Shown piece after piece: positions 36,701 through 46,010 of a stretch of 64,000 nt of DNA (position 1 is its first letter; each line of letters opens with the position of its first letter). A program made the position numbers and the translations under genes. A model generated the notes under the pieces. That model was not told the DNA's origin and ran no database searches. It saw nothing but the letters and a program-made list of their open reading frames with translations. Origin of the DNA: Candidatus Cloacimonadota bacterium (GTDB taxonomy: Bacteria; Cloacimonadota; Cloacimonadia; JGIOTU-2); assembly GCA_030613025.1 (NCBI GenBank), contig JAUWMT010000003.1, positions 1-64,000 of the forward strand, given 5' to 3'.

Positions 36701-36883
36701 GCCATTGTTCTGCTTTAGCCATTGGGACTCCCGGCAGGTTTGGTAACGGTACGTATTCCATGTGCCTTTGTCGGGCCAGTAGATCGGTTGCTGAAGGTGC
36801 CATAGATAGGTAGTATGTACCGGAGCGGATACCCCGGTGTTTGATATAATGAGCAGCAGTACAAAGAGAATCGTTTTTTTCAT
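33791..36883 (-). CDS. Exported GH57-type alpha-glucan hydrolase with sorting domain
   Basis: The 1030-residue protein has a signal peptide (to about VSAPVH) and a GH57 catalytic domain: motif 1 YLWHLQQP (residues 26-33), the nucleophile motif GFWPAECSFS (Glu 202) and the acid motif LLAHDGDNAW (Asp 342/344). GH57 enzymes cleave or branch alpha-glucans and most known ones are cytoplasmic. The middle part (about 545-850) carries beta-sandwich modules (VQDYVQWSPEESEVGDELNI and a CBM25-like WDNNNGQDWHV). The C-terminus is a sorting domain (NYPNPFKTSTTIHFF, IYNVKGQLVKKLKI, WDCKDEKGKE, SGIYFYKIGT). It likely works on the cell surface. A GAGAGGATT site precedes the ATG. Confidence 0.82.
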   Translation of the reverse strand: MKKTILFVLLLIISNTGVSAPVHTTYLWHLQQPIYWPDKGTWNTYRYQTCRESQWLKQNNGNWYSDGLQHPLNDLEDIFNKDDRVAAYQWRPKDAVQTLLVHADAGAQVNYSGCLIENVQSLAEAVQWGYNSGWQGNFQTARSWQTSGGNPRMDITAFTFHHALAPLIDENALHKEIQAHRYIYSQFFGNDPVYSKGFWPAECSFSERIIQTLAEEGLEWSVIANSHLARTCQDYPLSYGTSGCNIDPPNPADILGPVGSNWWSGQIDGRGGTFAAPFCYQAHKAQYVDPETEQVYTINVVPMCDLLSYMNGYSSMGTGEIDSHIAPYNDPSHPSIVLLAHDGDNAWGGGYDYYMNSVPNFANAAASQGYIPSTVQQFLDNNPVPSNDIVHVEDGSWVNAANDWGHPQFINWIWPMYNGNYRFDPYGWTEDVRNWAVITAAQNRVETAEELIGSVDISKIVYPNASANNAELAWHFFLPSLTSGYMYYGTSLDMEVKQTIACNNAVEYADYEIDANPGEDDVAPTIFIPQRFPYNPGGEGFGPIYGYQTHQNSSDFHVWTFVYDVSGLSSVELKFRIDNDGENSLTSYDNETYAGGSEVGSWNSIIMSVRDFPTGNVTGNPAIDFFVLPDYIADEYYAEIAGYSDCLIDYYVQAEDNHSNVKKSPIQHVYVGSGGVSVQDYVQWSPEESEVGDELNITYGAEGPLYDVTQLQIHKGMNCWQNVDDFAMTFNAQDSVWVFTFTIESGTTVVDFCFHDGQGNWDNNNGQDWHVQVQGASVPFIMNGVVDAQAELVAFSSEIELWAAVDEDWCYVACTPAGSTTDLFMLISSELTQMTAAPWAKAGQVAQWDLFLAQEGSNGYHAWFDNEGTTGAALNTVLEGYFSIDSELGEVDSFFIAIGEYETSDSGTLVGQLPSGNVDGNIGFDEYFTYQIPIVSIHPQNNNVGLETWNYPNPFKTSTTIHFFATTNSLELSQISIYNVKGQLVKKLKIKNSKLKIHEIIWDCKDEKGKEVRSGIYFYKIGTQEYLLRK

Positions 36884-36905
36884 TTTAAATCCTCTCCCTT
36901 TGATT

Positions 36906-36980
36906 CCCTCTCCTTGCGAAGGAGAGGGTTAGGGTGAGGTGAAAAATCAAACCCGGCTACCACACTATGTGATAGCCAGG
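36906..36980 (-). terminator. Palindromic repeat and terminator between two surface-protein genes
   Basis: On the minus strand CCTGGCTA / TAGCCGGG (36950-36980) is followed by TTTGATTTTT, a rho-independent terminator for the gene at 36997. Next to it CCCTCTCCTTGCGAAGGAGAGGG (36906-36928) is a perfect palindrome of the common 'gagggttagggtgaggt' repeat type; a relative lies at about 32178-32206. Confidence 0.7.
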
Positions 36981-36996
36981 TCTGTTTGTATAATCA

Positions 36997-38376
36997 TCAG
37001 TCGATCATTAATTTTTTGGTTTCTTGATAATCTTCGGTCTTGAGCTGATAGAAATAAATACCGCGTCCAAAATTCTCAGTATTCCATTCAACTGTGTAAT
37101 TATTCACCACACGATCATCATTGACCACTTCTGCCACACGCTGTCCAAGCACATTATAAATATTCAACTGCACAGGACGAACTGTTCCTTCCATTCCGCC
37201 AAGACAGAAATTGAATGTGACAGACTGTCCCATTCTTGCAGGATTCGGAAAACTTGGAAGCAAGTTTGAGTTTATAATATTCATCTCACCATTCTGATCA
37301 ACATCGATAGGTGTAAACTCGATCGAGCCGTAAAGATCATTCGTTCCACCAAAGTTCACCACTTCAAGCCAGTAATAGTAGGTTGTATAATAAGGATCAG
37401 CACTGAGATCAGTAAATTCGTATGTATGAGGAGTGGTAGTGGTTCCATGTCCGGGGATAATGGAAGTATTTACTTTTTGAACAGTTGAGAAATCATCCTC
37501 TTCGGAACGGAAAATGTTATAGCCAATAACATCTGTCTCTGTAGCGGTCTGCCATGAAACAGTTACAAATTCATTCACATATACTGCAGTGAATGCAGAA
37601 AGTTCGACAGGAAGAGTGTAATATGATGAATGATATGGACCGCCACTCAAAGTTGAATAATCGGGATTATTACCAAGATCTCCTGAAGGAGGGGTACCTG
37701 GTGCACAATCCTGACAGAACCATCCAGTATTACTGACAACCATTCCAAAAGCAGCCAATGTTCCAGATGAAGTAACACCTAACTCAGCAAAAGGAATTGC
37801 AAACTCAACACCATGATCTCCGGTGTTATCATTATTTACAGCAAAGGCAACTGAATTTTCACTAAATATACCAGCAGGAGATGGTCCAGTAGCTGACGTA
37901 CCAACCTGATCACATGTGCCGATGTATGATGGAAACCCTACACCTGCATTAAATACTAATGCATCAAAATAAACATTTGTTGCTCCACCTCCAGTATTCC
38001 AGGCAAACATATAGTCTACTTCAAAATCTGCTTTATAATCATTATTACCAGTATCACCCATATAACTACCTGCACTGGCTGTTCCTCCAAGAGAAGTTCC
38101 TGCGGGCATTCCAGTTAATTGGTTGAATCCAAGCCATAAACCAAAAGCATTAGAACTACCTGTACAAAGATTGCCAACTAAACCAATGTACAATACATTA
38201 GCTACTACGTCAGGATAATAAACAATTTTATCAATGTTCATACCCCAAGTACCTAATCCATTTCCCGTAGCTATTTGCACATATTCAGCATCGCTCATAT
38301 CGCCATCGATTGTTGGTGCTCCATATGCAAATGAAGCAATGAATAATAACACAACTAAAACACTAATTTTTTTCAT
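36997..38376 (-). CDS. Secreted IDG-domain protein with sorting domain
   Basis: The 459-residue protein has a signal peptide (MKKISVLVVLLFIASFAYG), an N-terminal IDG-type module (APTIDGDMSDAEY, VLYIGLVGNL) and YTLPVELSAFTAVYVN leading to an Fn3-like part (VSWQTATETDVIGYNIFRS). The C-terminal sorting domain is clear (FPNPARMGQSVTFNF, IYNVLGQRVAEVV, VEWNTENFGRGIYFYQLKT). It is a paralogue of the broken gene at 32365, sharing the VELSxFTA linker. It probably binds carbohydrate at the surface. An AAGGAGAATTAAG site precedes the ATG. Confidence 0.75.
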   Translation of the reverse strand: MKKISVLVVLLFIASFAYGAPTIDGDMSDAEYVQIATGNGLGTWGMNIDKIVYYPDVVANVLYIGLVGNLCTGSSNAFGLWLGFNQLTGMPAGTSLGGTASAGSYMGDTGNNDYKADFEVDYMFAWNTGGGATNVYFDALVFNAGVGFPSYIGTCDQVGTSATGPSPAGIFSENSVAFAVNNDNTGDHGVEFAIPFAELGVTSSGTLAAFGMVVSNTGWFCQDCAPGTPPSGDLGNNPDYSTLSGGPYHSSYYTLPVELSAFTAVYVNEFVTVSWQTATETDVIGYNIFRSEEDDFSTVQKVNTSIIPGHGTTTTPHTYEFTDLSADPYYTTYYYWLEVVNFGGTNDLYGSIEFTPIDVDQNGEMNIINSNLLPSFPNPARMGQSVTFNFCLGGMEGTVRPVQLNIYNVLGQRVAEVVNDDRVVNNYTVEWNTENFGRGIYFYQLKTEDYQETKKLMID

Positions 38377-38477
38377 CTTAATTCTCCTTAAAGTTTTTTT
38401 TGTGGGTTAACAAATTTGAATCACAAACCTTCCAAAGAAATTAACATTCCTATCTACCTATCTAAGATATTTCCAGT

Positions 38478-41400
38478 TTATTTATGTAAATACACTACCT
38501 TCTCGGTACAATATTCTGAAGAAGTGGAAAGTTGAATGAGATATACACCGGAAGTTATTTTTCTGCCCATAAGATCGCAACCGTTCCAGGTAAGTGAATG
38601 TGATCCCTGTCTGAGTTCATTTTCTACCAGAGTACTTATTCTCTGTCCTTTTATATTAAATATTTCAATACTTACTTTTGAGGGCTGGCGCACATAGTAA
38701 CCGATAACGAGCTGTTCATAGAATGGTGAGGGATGTGGAGATGAAAGGGTAAGATTGACTTCCTCTTGAGGATACTCCGACTCATCGACCGACACGCCTG
38801 CAACTTCCGCCCAGACGAAATTTTGTGACATATCATAATGAAAATATACATCGCTGTTCGCAATCAGACTCAAAAAGAGATTTTCCCCTGTAGTATTTTG
38901 ATCCCAGTTGTTATTGAGCACGATCTTGTATTCATATTCACCTGATGGGATCGCACCAAAGAAAGTGTAGATGCCATCAAAGGCAGCAGCATCACCATCA
39001 ATACCCTCATCGTTCATTTGTGTAAGAGTGGTTTCCTGATTCCAGTCAATCCCACCGATCTCAGAGAGAAAATCTCCTACAACCAGAGGAGGATTAGGAC
39101 TATGAAAAACATACTCGTCATAATTCTTTTCTCCCACCATAATACCACAGTTCGCATAGATGGTTACCACGGAAGCATCTCCAAGGACAAAGGATTGATT
39201 TTCGCCGGGCCAGTCATTGCCATCCCAGCTATTGCTTTCTATGACTTTATAATTGTATGAACCTGCAGGAAGCGACAGAACCGCCTGCCACACACCATTA
39301 TCCATGAGCATCAGATCGTAATCATGATTGCTAGGAGTCCAGCTATTCATACTGCCAACAATATGGGGAATGATTATTTCTGTGACTGTGGCAGTATCAT
39401 AATCTGGATCAATGACATTGCCATGCAGATCTTCTATATTTGACACAACCACGTCGCCAAAATCTCCAGTCAGGAAGGTTTCATTTATTGTGATTGTAAC
39501 TTTTCTAATATGTGACAGCTTTATATTATCAATTGAATAGGAACCCGTGAAATTTTCAAATGAGTAATTGGCTACATTGACTGCACTTGTTTCTTCGACT
39601 GGTTCGTTATATATGATTTGCAACTTATTATCGCTTACAAGGTATGCTTCTCCATTCACGATGCGCGGAGCATAGGTATCCTGAAGCTCATCAGCAAGGT
39701 CGTCCAGTTCAACTACTTTATTATTATTAACATCATATGGCTCGCTCGTAAATCCTGCAAACAGGTATATCACAAAGCTGCCCTGCCCTCTTATTTCATC
39801 ACCTTTAACAAGGGTGCCTTCAAACTCAGTATTGAATTCTGCGCCAGCATCTCCGAGAACTATCGCAGCAGTTGCGCCTGATGAGGAATTTCTCTGTCCG
39901 CAGTATTCACCCCAGTCACCCCACATTCTCTGCAGATTGGATTTTCCTGACCATATCAGATCGAGCAGATCGGGCGACCAGCCGGATTTTATATATCCTG
40001 TTTCGTAGCCAAAATTGTACTCAACTGTTAGATGTGAATCACCAGTTTGAAGAGAAACAACTTTGCTTACTTCATTCTTCATCAATGTCGCCTGCACGCT
40101 ATCACCAGTTCCTGTATTCACAACCATTGCATAGAGATCATGCTGATAATTTGGAGAGACTTCGGACAGTGCTGCAACGTGATTATTCGAACTTTCATTA
40201 TAATCACCGTCAGTTTCAGACCAATATGCCACATCCGAGCCGACGATAGAATAACAATTGCCGTAACCATCTTTGACGAAGATCCAGTTTGCCTTTCCAC
40301 CTATAGTTTCGAACACATAAAATGCCACATCATTATACATGATAAGCTCGTCAACACCATCCCGATCTATATCAGACAAATAGGATGCAGTGGTTTCTGT
40401 GTAGTCGCCATTCGCCCATCTGGATGCTTCTGCATAGACATTTGCATTTTTCATGTGAGCTGAGTAACGGTGTTCCCAATCAGCTATCTCACCGCTTGTA
40501 TGCCAGCCGGTTTCATGAAGATTTATCATAAGCGTGTACCAGGCAAGTTGAGAAAGTCCGTTATCGGGACATGTTATGATATTGTTATATACATCATTCC
40601 ATACATACCCGTAGGTCCATTTTGGCGAATGATAATCCGAATGAGATTCAGCAGCAGCCCAATTTATATACCAACTGTTATTACTTCCTCCGTAACCGTC
40701 GCCACCGCCAAGGAGTCCATAGGTGCCTGGGGTAATATCAAAGCTAATTCCATTGAAGTCAGTATTTGCCAATGCGTCATCGAGCTTCCATACATTGATT
40801 GCATTATCATGGCAGTACCAGAGTACGCTTTCATAATTATCCAGAAAGAAGGTATTATGATGCTCGTTCATTTCAGCTGCAACTTCCCAGTCCGTTCCGT
40901 ACACAGCAAGTTCGTACTGCCCCTGGGAGCTGATATAATTCTTTGCACCATTAGCATCATAGTGCATTTTGCCGACGAATTCATTATCAATTGGAATTAC
41001 GCGCAAGTTAATGCTGCTTCCACTACTCATCCAATGAATTTTATTTTTATTAACATTCCAGCAGTGTGGACTGTCATCGAGAATAACTGCATCGACATCG
41101 TACTGTTCCCAGTTATCTCCAAGCCAGTCGATCACACCTGCTTCGGGATATTGTCCGGGATTGAGCCATACACGTTCGGGAATCCAGGCAACATGCGGAA
41201 TATAATTATAGCGGTAATCTACCATATCGCATTCGATATTCACTGACCAGTTATTCATATCATTCTGCATAAAAGGCATAATGTGCTGTCCGAGCGCTGA
41301 GGTAAGCATTGCCACCCATCCTTCTGAAGCGCCGGTTTCCAACCAGTCATTGAATTCCGGATTATGCCATTCCGCAGCAGGCATGAGTGTTCCGGACATG

Positions 41401-42065
41401 TGAAAATTGCCGGGAATATTTGTCGCCTCATGCACTTCGAGCACTTCGTCAAAACCACTTGTTTCCTGGGGATCCTGTCCGTAAAAGACTTCAGTATAGG
41501 TCAATCCCTGATTGCCGTGATGTACAAAAGCACAGTTACCTCCACGATACTGAGTGTTTCCTTTACTGATAAAACTATCTACAAGAATATCATCAATAAG
41601 AATATCAACTTTGTAGGTGAGCTGCTCTTTGGAAAATTTATGTATGAAGGGTGTTGAGCACTCTGCCAAATTGAATGTGGGTGTTCGAAGTATCTTTTCA
41701 CCTCCGGTTTTCTCAAGAAGAGATTTCAGGGGAAATGTATGCTGACAGATTACCTTATTCTCTTTACCTGCAAACAAACTTATTCTTGCAAAAATATCCT
41801 TATCCAAAAAATTATCTTTTACTACCTGATTGTGCGAGCGCTGTACCATATCATCAAAAGTGATGCGTATAAAGAGAATTTCATTTTCGATACGGGAAAA
41901 AACAGAAGTTATATCTCCGCAGGATGCTGCACAGTCACCGACTTCATCAAAGCCGATAAAATCTTCTTTTTGCCAGACGGAAACATCTCCGGTTATGTCA
42001 AATGCGTATGCATTGATGGCGACAAGAAGAAAAACCATCAACACTGCTGATAATTTTCTATTCAT
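38478..42065 (-). CDS. Large exported GH57-like glycosidase with E-set and sorting domains
   Basis: The 1195-residue protein has a signal peptide (MNRKLSAVLMVFLLVAINAYA). The catalytic part (about residues 180-500) shows GH57 features: FVHHGNQGLTYTEVFYG, FHMSGTLMPAAEW, HVAWIPERVWLNPGQYPE (the WxPER nucleophile motif) and an acidic YGTDWEVAAEMNEHH. It resembles glucoamylase/pullulanase-type GH57 more than the gene at 33791. A glycogen-binding E-set-like module (GSMNSWTPSNHDYDLMLMDN, GSYNYKVIESNSWDGNDWPG; about 905-980) and a second (WNQETTLTQMNDEGIDGD) follow. It ends in a sorting domain (FNIKGQRISTLVENEL, SGVYLIQLSTSS). It is the largest enzyme of the locus. Confidence 0.75.
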   Translation of the reverse strand: MNRKLSAVLMVFLLVAINAYAFDITGDVSVWQKEDFIGFDEVGDCAASCGDITSVFSRIENEILFIRITFDDMVQRSHNQVVKDNFLDKDIFARISLFAGKENKVICQHTFPLKSLLEKTGGEKILRTPTFNLAECSTPFIHKFSKEQLTYKVDILIDDILVDSFISKGNTQYRGGNCAFVHHGNQGLTYTEVFYGQDPQETSGFDEVLEVHEATNIPGNFHMSGTLMPAAEWHNPEFNDWLETGASEGWVAMLTSALGQHIMPFMQNDMNNWSVNIECDMVDYRYNYIPHVAWIPERVWLNPGQYPEAGVIDWLGDNWEQYDVDAVILDDSPHCWNVNKNKIHWMSSGSSINLRVIPIDNEFVGKMHYDANGAKNYISSQGQYELAVYGTDWEVAAEMNEHHNTFFLDNYESVLWYCHDNAINVWKLDDALANTDFNGISFDITPGTYGLLGGGDGYGGSNNSWYINWAAAESHSDYHSPKWTYGYVWNDVYNNIITCPDNGLSQLAWYTLMINLHETGWHTSGEIADWEHRYSAHMKNANVYAEASRWANGDYTETTASYLSDIDRDGVDELIMYNDVAFYVFETIGGKANWIFVKDGYGNCYSIVGSDVAYWSETDGDYNESSNNHVAALSEVSPNYQHDLYAMVVNTGTGDSVQATLMKNEVSKVVSLQTGDSHLTVEYNFGYETGYIKSGWSPDLLDLIWSGKSNLQRMWGDWGEYCGQRNSSSGATAAIVLGDAGAEFNTEFEGTLVKGDEIRGQGSFVIYLFAGFTSEPYDVNNNKVVELDDLADELQDTYAPRIVNGEAYLVSDNKLQIIYNEPVEETSAVNVANYSFENFTGSYSIDNIKLSHIRKVTITINETFLTGDFGDVVVSNIEDLHGNVIDPDYDTATVTEIIIPHIVGSMNSWTPSNHDYDLMLMDNGVWQAVLSLPAGSYNYKVIESNSWDGNDWPGENQSFVLGDASVVTIYANCGIMVGEKNYDEYVFHSPNPPLVVGDFLSEIGGIDWNQETTLTQMNDEGIDGDAAAFDGIYTFFGAIPSGEYEYKIVLNNNWDQNTTGENLFLSLIANSDVYFHYDMSQNFVWAEVAGVSVDESEYPQEEVNLTLSSPHPSPFYEQLVIGYYVRQPSKVSIEIFNIKGQRISTLVENELRQGSHSLTWNGCDLMGRKITSGVYLIQLSTSSEYCTEKVVYLHK

Positions 42066-42090
42066 CGTTACCCCATTTCTCAGGAAAGAT

Positions 42091-45009
42091 CTATTTCAAG
42101 ATCGCTCCGCTCATTGCCTGAAGAGTGATCTCTACTTCACCTTTGTTGATCTGATAAGATATATCATTCAAAAGATTTATTACTGATTTCTGACCTTCAT
42201 TGAAGGGAATCTTCACTGTATGAGCTTGTGTGTCATTATTGATCACGACTGTGATAGCACACTCATCATCACTTCTCTTATAAGCATAGACCATACCGTT
42301 AGTGAGCACTGTATGGAAATCACCGGTTCGAAGGCAGGAGAATTTTTTCCTGATTTGAATAAGCTTTTTATACCAGTCGCGCAAAGCAACCTTTTCTTTG
42401 TCTTTAGTATATTTCCAGTTCATTGGACGACGGCAGTCAGGATCATGTGCTCCCATCATACCGATCTCGTCGCCATACCAGATATGAGGAGCACCGACAT
42501 AGGTCATCGAGAACAGCATTGTGATTTTAAGTTTGTCAGTATCCCCTTTGATGGATTCAAGATATCGGAAGGTATCATGACTGTCTATGAGGTTCATCAT
42601 ACATTGCACTGCTTGAGTAGGATAGGCAAGCAATCCCTGTTTGATGTCTCTGTCAAAGGTCTTTGCACTGCAGCTTCTCATTGCAAAGAAACGCATCACA
42701 GGATCTTTAAAGAATGCATAGTTCATGACCGCATCAAAATAATGACTATTTACCCAATCGGTTGCATTGCCCCAGATCTCACCAACGAGATAGGCATCCG
42801 GTTTGATAGACTTCACCTTATCTCGGAAAAGCTCCCAGAACCAAAAAGGTACTTCATTAGGCACATCAAGACGGAAGCCGTCGCAATCCATATCCTTGAT
42901 CCAATATTCTGCTACATCGAGAACATAATTCACCACATCCCAGTTAGGGTCTGCATCATTGATATTCTTTATACTGTTCTCAGCAGGATTGGGCAGTGTG
43001 AGATCCCAGTTAAGGTCAGGCATTTCACCCACTCCCCACCAGCATTCATAATAATCTGATGGATTATATTTTGCTGGGATCGGATCCGGCAGAGGCCATT
43101 TCTTTATCTCATACCAGTGCCAGTACGGTGAATCCGGTCCTTTCTCCAGCGCATCTTGAAATGCCCAGAAAGTCTCACCTGTATGATTAAAAGCACAGTC
43201 AATAATAATATGAATCCCGTGTTCGTGAGCTACCTTTACAAATTCTTTGAATTCCTCGGCTGTACCAAAATGCGGATCGAGTTTCATATAATCAACTGCG
43301 TCATATTTATGATTGGATTTCGCTTCAAAAAGCGGGTTGAAATAAATCACAGTAATTCCAAGATCTTCCAGATAATTGAGTTTTTGACGAATACCGTTAA
43401 TGTCGCCGCCATAGAAAGACCACCAGTCCGGTTTGCCGTCATGCCTGTATGGATTGCTCTTCAAGCTTGAGATATCATACCAGTCTTCGACCAGATGAAA
43501 ATACTGTTTGTTTGAGGGTAATTTCTTTCCCGGCGCAGGTGGCTGGTTAACACCTTCATAATACCATTCTGTAAAATCCTGATCATTTGATTTGTCGCCA
43601 TTATAAAATCTGTCACAGAATATCTGGTAAATAATGCCGTTCTTTACCCACTCCGGCGTGAAGAAGGGTTCGACTGATTCCTTTGAATAATGGAAAACCA
43701 TATCTTCATCAAAGTTCTCTGTCAGTGCGCCATTAAGAAGGTAATATTCCTTTCCACCATCAATATATATGAAATAATAATCAAATTCATCTTCAGGTGA
43801 ATTTAGTTCTATTATTTTATGATAATAATCAAATGTATCGTCTGCATCCACAAAATCCAATTCGATCTTCTCTCCATCCTTCCAGAGATAGATATTTTCG
43901 AGGTCATTTCTGTGGGCACGAGCTTTGAATTCTATTTTTGTATCGGATATTGGATTAATCGTTTCCAGCGATTGGCTGGTTGGAATTCCATAAGTCATGA
44001 TGTTTCCATCACTCATTTCAATCTGGACTTTGGAGAAGCGATTGTCCACATCGAGCACGGAATTCTGTCCGCCAAAGCCGTCATCAGCAAAACGGGATGC
44101 GCTCATATCTGTGACCCAGTCCATACCGTTCACCACAAATTTGTACTGATATTCTCCGCCTTTGAGAAGAAGCGTTGTGCTGAAAAGTCCGTCTTCTGCT
44201 TCGTCCATTTTATTGGCTTTTGCATTCCATCCATTAAAGGAACCCGCAAGATATACTTCGGTGACGGCTTCCTTATCGGGTCTAAAAGAAAATTCGACTT
44301 TATAAAGAGCTTCGACATCCTCTTTGTTACCCACGAACACAATGGAATTCTGCCCACCAAGTCCGTCGCCGACAAACTCAGTTGCGTTCTCATCAGTAAC
44401 CCAGTTGCCATCCACAACGAATTTATAGGCATATTTTCCTTTGGGAAGCTGAACTGTGGTTTTGTATATTCCGTTATCTTCTTCAAGTTTTATGTCTTTA
44501 TCTGACCAATTATTGAATTCACCTGCCAGATATACTACATGTTTACCACTGGTGAGTGGTTGATATTCAAAGGTAACAGGGAAGACTCCGCTTTGGGGTT
44601 TCGTTTCTTCTTGAATATAGGTTGTCATTGATTCTTCTCCAATAGTTATTACTGAGTTTTGTCCACCAAATCCGTCATCAGCAGTAGTTGTATTATTGGG
44701 ATCGGGTTTCCATTCCGAACCGTTTATCACAAATTTGTATTGATAGGTTCCGGGTGCAAGATCGAGGGTGACCACCCAGATATCATCCTGTTTTACCATA
44801 GGATCAGCTTTTGGATCCCAGCTATTGAAATCGCCTGCAATATAAACATTGGCTGCGTCAGGTGCTTCATACGAGAAGATTGTTCCGCCTTCTGGTTGGG
44901 TTGTTGTGGCTGTTTGAGGTGGTTTGCCCTCAAAAGAGCCAAAGCCCAGAGTTCCGCATCCTGCAAGAAGCAGTGGAATGATCAGGAGTAAAAAAGAAAT
45001 ACGTTTCAT
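42091..45009 (-). CDS. GH13 alpha-amylase-family lipoprotein with three glycogen-binding domains
   Basis: The 972-residue lipoprotein (LLLAGC, Cys 18) begins with three tandem E-set/CBM48-like domains (about 45-130, 145-225 and 230-325), each with AGDFNSW or AGEFNNW type and ending in DGFGGQNS or DGLGGQNS. A linker domain and a GH13 barrel follow: YQIFCDRFYNGD, YGGDINGIRQKLNYLEDLG, IIIDCAFNHTG, the nucleophile GFRLDVPNE (Asp about 711), the acid YLVGEIWG (Glu about 744) and the stabiliser NLIDSHDTFRY (about 808). The layout fits neopullulanase/cyclomaltodextrinase-type enzymes. Being a lipoprotein, it acts in the envelope, most likely on the surface. A GGAGGTAAATAC site precedes the ATG. Confidence 0.92.
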   Translation of the reverse strand: MKRISFLLLIIPLLLAGCGTLGFGSFEGKPPQTATTTQPEGGTIFSYEAPDAANVYIAGDFNSWDPKADPMVKQDDIWVVTLDLAPGTYQYKFVINGSEWKPDPNNTTTADDGFGGQNSVITIGEESMTTYIQEETKPQSGVFPVTFEYQPLTSGKHVVYLAGEFNNWSDKDIKLEEDNGIYKTTVQLPKGKYAYKFVVDGNWVTDENATEFVGDGLGGQNSIVFVGNKEDVEALYKVEFSFRPDKEAVTEVYLAGSFNGWNAKANKMDEAEDGLFSTTLLLKGGEYQYKFVVNGMDWVTDMSASRFADDGFGGQNSVLDVDNRFSKVQIEMSDGNIMTYGIPTSQSLETINPISDTKIEFKARAHRNDLENIYLWKDGEKIELDFVDADDTFDYYHKIIELNSPEDEFDYYFIYIDGGKEYYLLNGALTENFDEDMVFHYSKESVEPFFTPEWVKNGIIYQIFCDRFYNGDKSNDQDFTEWYYEGVNQPPAPGKKLPSNKQYFHLVEDWYDISSLKSNPYRHDGKPDWWSFYGGDINGIRQKLNYLEDLGITVIYFNPLFEAKSNHKYDAVDYMKLDPHFGTAEEFKEFVKVAHEHGIHIIIDCAFNHTGETFWAFQDALEKGPDSPYWHWYEIKKWPLPDPIPAKYNPSDYYECWWGVGEMPDLNWDLTLPNPAENSIKNINDADPNWDVVNYVLDVAEYWIKDMDCDGFRLDVPNEVPFWFWELFRDKVKSIKPDAYLVGEIWGNATDWVNSHYFDAVMNYAFFKDPVMRFFAMRSCSAKTFDRDIKQGLLAYPTQAVQCMMNLIDSHDTFRYLESIKGDTDKLKITMLFSMTYVGAPHIWYGDEIGMMGAHDPDCRRPMNWKYTKDKEKVALRDWYKKLIQIRKKFSCLRTGDFHTVLTNGMVYAYKRSDDECAITVVINNDTQAHTVKIPFNEGQKSVINLLNDISYQINKGEVEITLQAMSGAILK

Positions 45010-45033
45010 GTATTTACCTCCATTTATATTTTG

Positions 45034-45996
45034 CTAATATTGTCTACTGAAGACTGTCATAAAGGTCATGGGGTTATCCTGCTGGGGGATCGTGTCGTCA
45101 GCAATATATTGGTCACCACCACCACCGATAATAGCTATCAATGCAATCTTTGAGCCGATTGGCACTTCACCATTTTCATAAATTTCAGCAAAAGGAATTG
45201 CCATTTCAATGACCGAAGTATTTACCACAATATTCGCATTAAAAATATGTTGATCGACAGCGTAAGGATCTTCCAGACTCACCACAGCAATTTCATAATT
45301 CAATGACCATCCTGAGTATGCAAGATCTGCTCCAAAGTTTTCTGGCGCTGTCACTGTTTTACGGAGATGGTCACCATACCCACCACCTGTAATAGTTGAG
45401 AAATCATTGATGCCGGTTCCGTCACCGTAATCCTTATCAATATATATATTCACTGCGTTCCCACCAGCATCAAAACCACCATCAACAGCGATATACAAGC
45501 TGTCGTCACTTCGAGCAAGATAGAGATTTTCAAAGTTGTTCGAAGGTCCCCAATTGGAAATGTGTGTGTTTTCATACACAGAATTCCAACTCGGATCGAT
45601 CGTGCCGTCTATGGTAATGACTTTCACTACAATCGTTTTTATCACGACGAGTTCGACAGTATCGATCGTGGTCGTTGAAAAGGCATTGACCTGAATATCG
45701 CTGACTGTGAAATCATCATAATTAGGTGCTGACACATTAAGCTGATAGGTGCCTTCAGAAAGATTGCCTATCTCGAAGAAACCGGTAGTATCTGTTGTTG
45801 ATTCTCCCATTAGTGTAGAAACACCAATTTTATATGCTCGAACAGTTGCGATTATCGTATCGGGGGTTGCTTCTTCGAATTGAATAATTCCCTGAATTAT
45901 TGCGTTATAGCTGAAAGGTGAACCAGTCGGTGTTTTCTCGCATCCAATATAGAACAGTATTGCGAATATTGAAAGTATCAAAATTATCTTTTTCAT
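45034..45996 (-). CDS. Lipoprotein with carboxypeptidase-regulatory and IDG-type domains
   Basis: The 320-residue lipoprotein (FYIGC, Cys 19) has a carboxypeptidase regulatory-like beta-sandwich (AIIQGIIQFEEATPD, GFFEIGNLSEGTYQLNVSAPNY; about 30-115) followed by an IDG-type module (ITIDGTIDPSWNS, NLYLARSDDSLYIAVDGGFD, VNIYIDKDYGDGTG). The second module is related to those in the proteins at 32365, 36997 and 50829 and probably binds glycans. Its place between the GH13 lipoprotein and a small E-set lipoprotein suggests a starch-binding surface lipoprotein. Confidence 0.75.
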   Translation of the reverse strand: MKKIILILSIFAILFYIGCEKTPTGSPFSYNAIIQGIIQFEEATPDTIIATVRAYKIGVSTLMGESTTDTTGFFEIGNLSEGTYQLNVSAPNYDDFTVSDIQVNAFSTTTIDTVELVVIKTIVVKVITIDGTIDPSWNSVYENTHISNWGPSNNFENLYLARSDDSLYIAVDGGFDAGGNAVNIYIDKDYGDGTGINDFSTITGGGYGDHLRKTVTAPENFGADLAYSGWSLNYEIAVVSLEDPYAVDQHIFNANIVVNTSVIEMAIPFAEIYENGEVPIGSKIALIAIIGGGGDQYIADDTIPQQDNPMTFMTVFSRQY

Positions 45997-46010
45997 AAGT
46001 TACCTCAAAA

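Noticed and set aside
42220-43059. 279-codon plus-strand ORF opposite the GH13 gene
   Set aside because: It is antisense to the catalytic barrel of the amylase; the length reflects the codon bias of the real gene.
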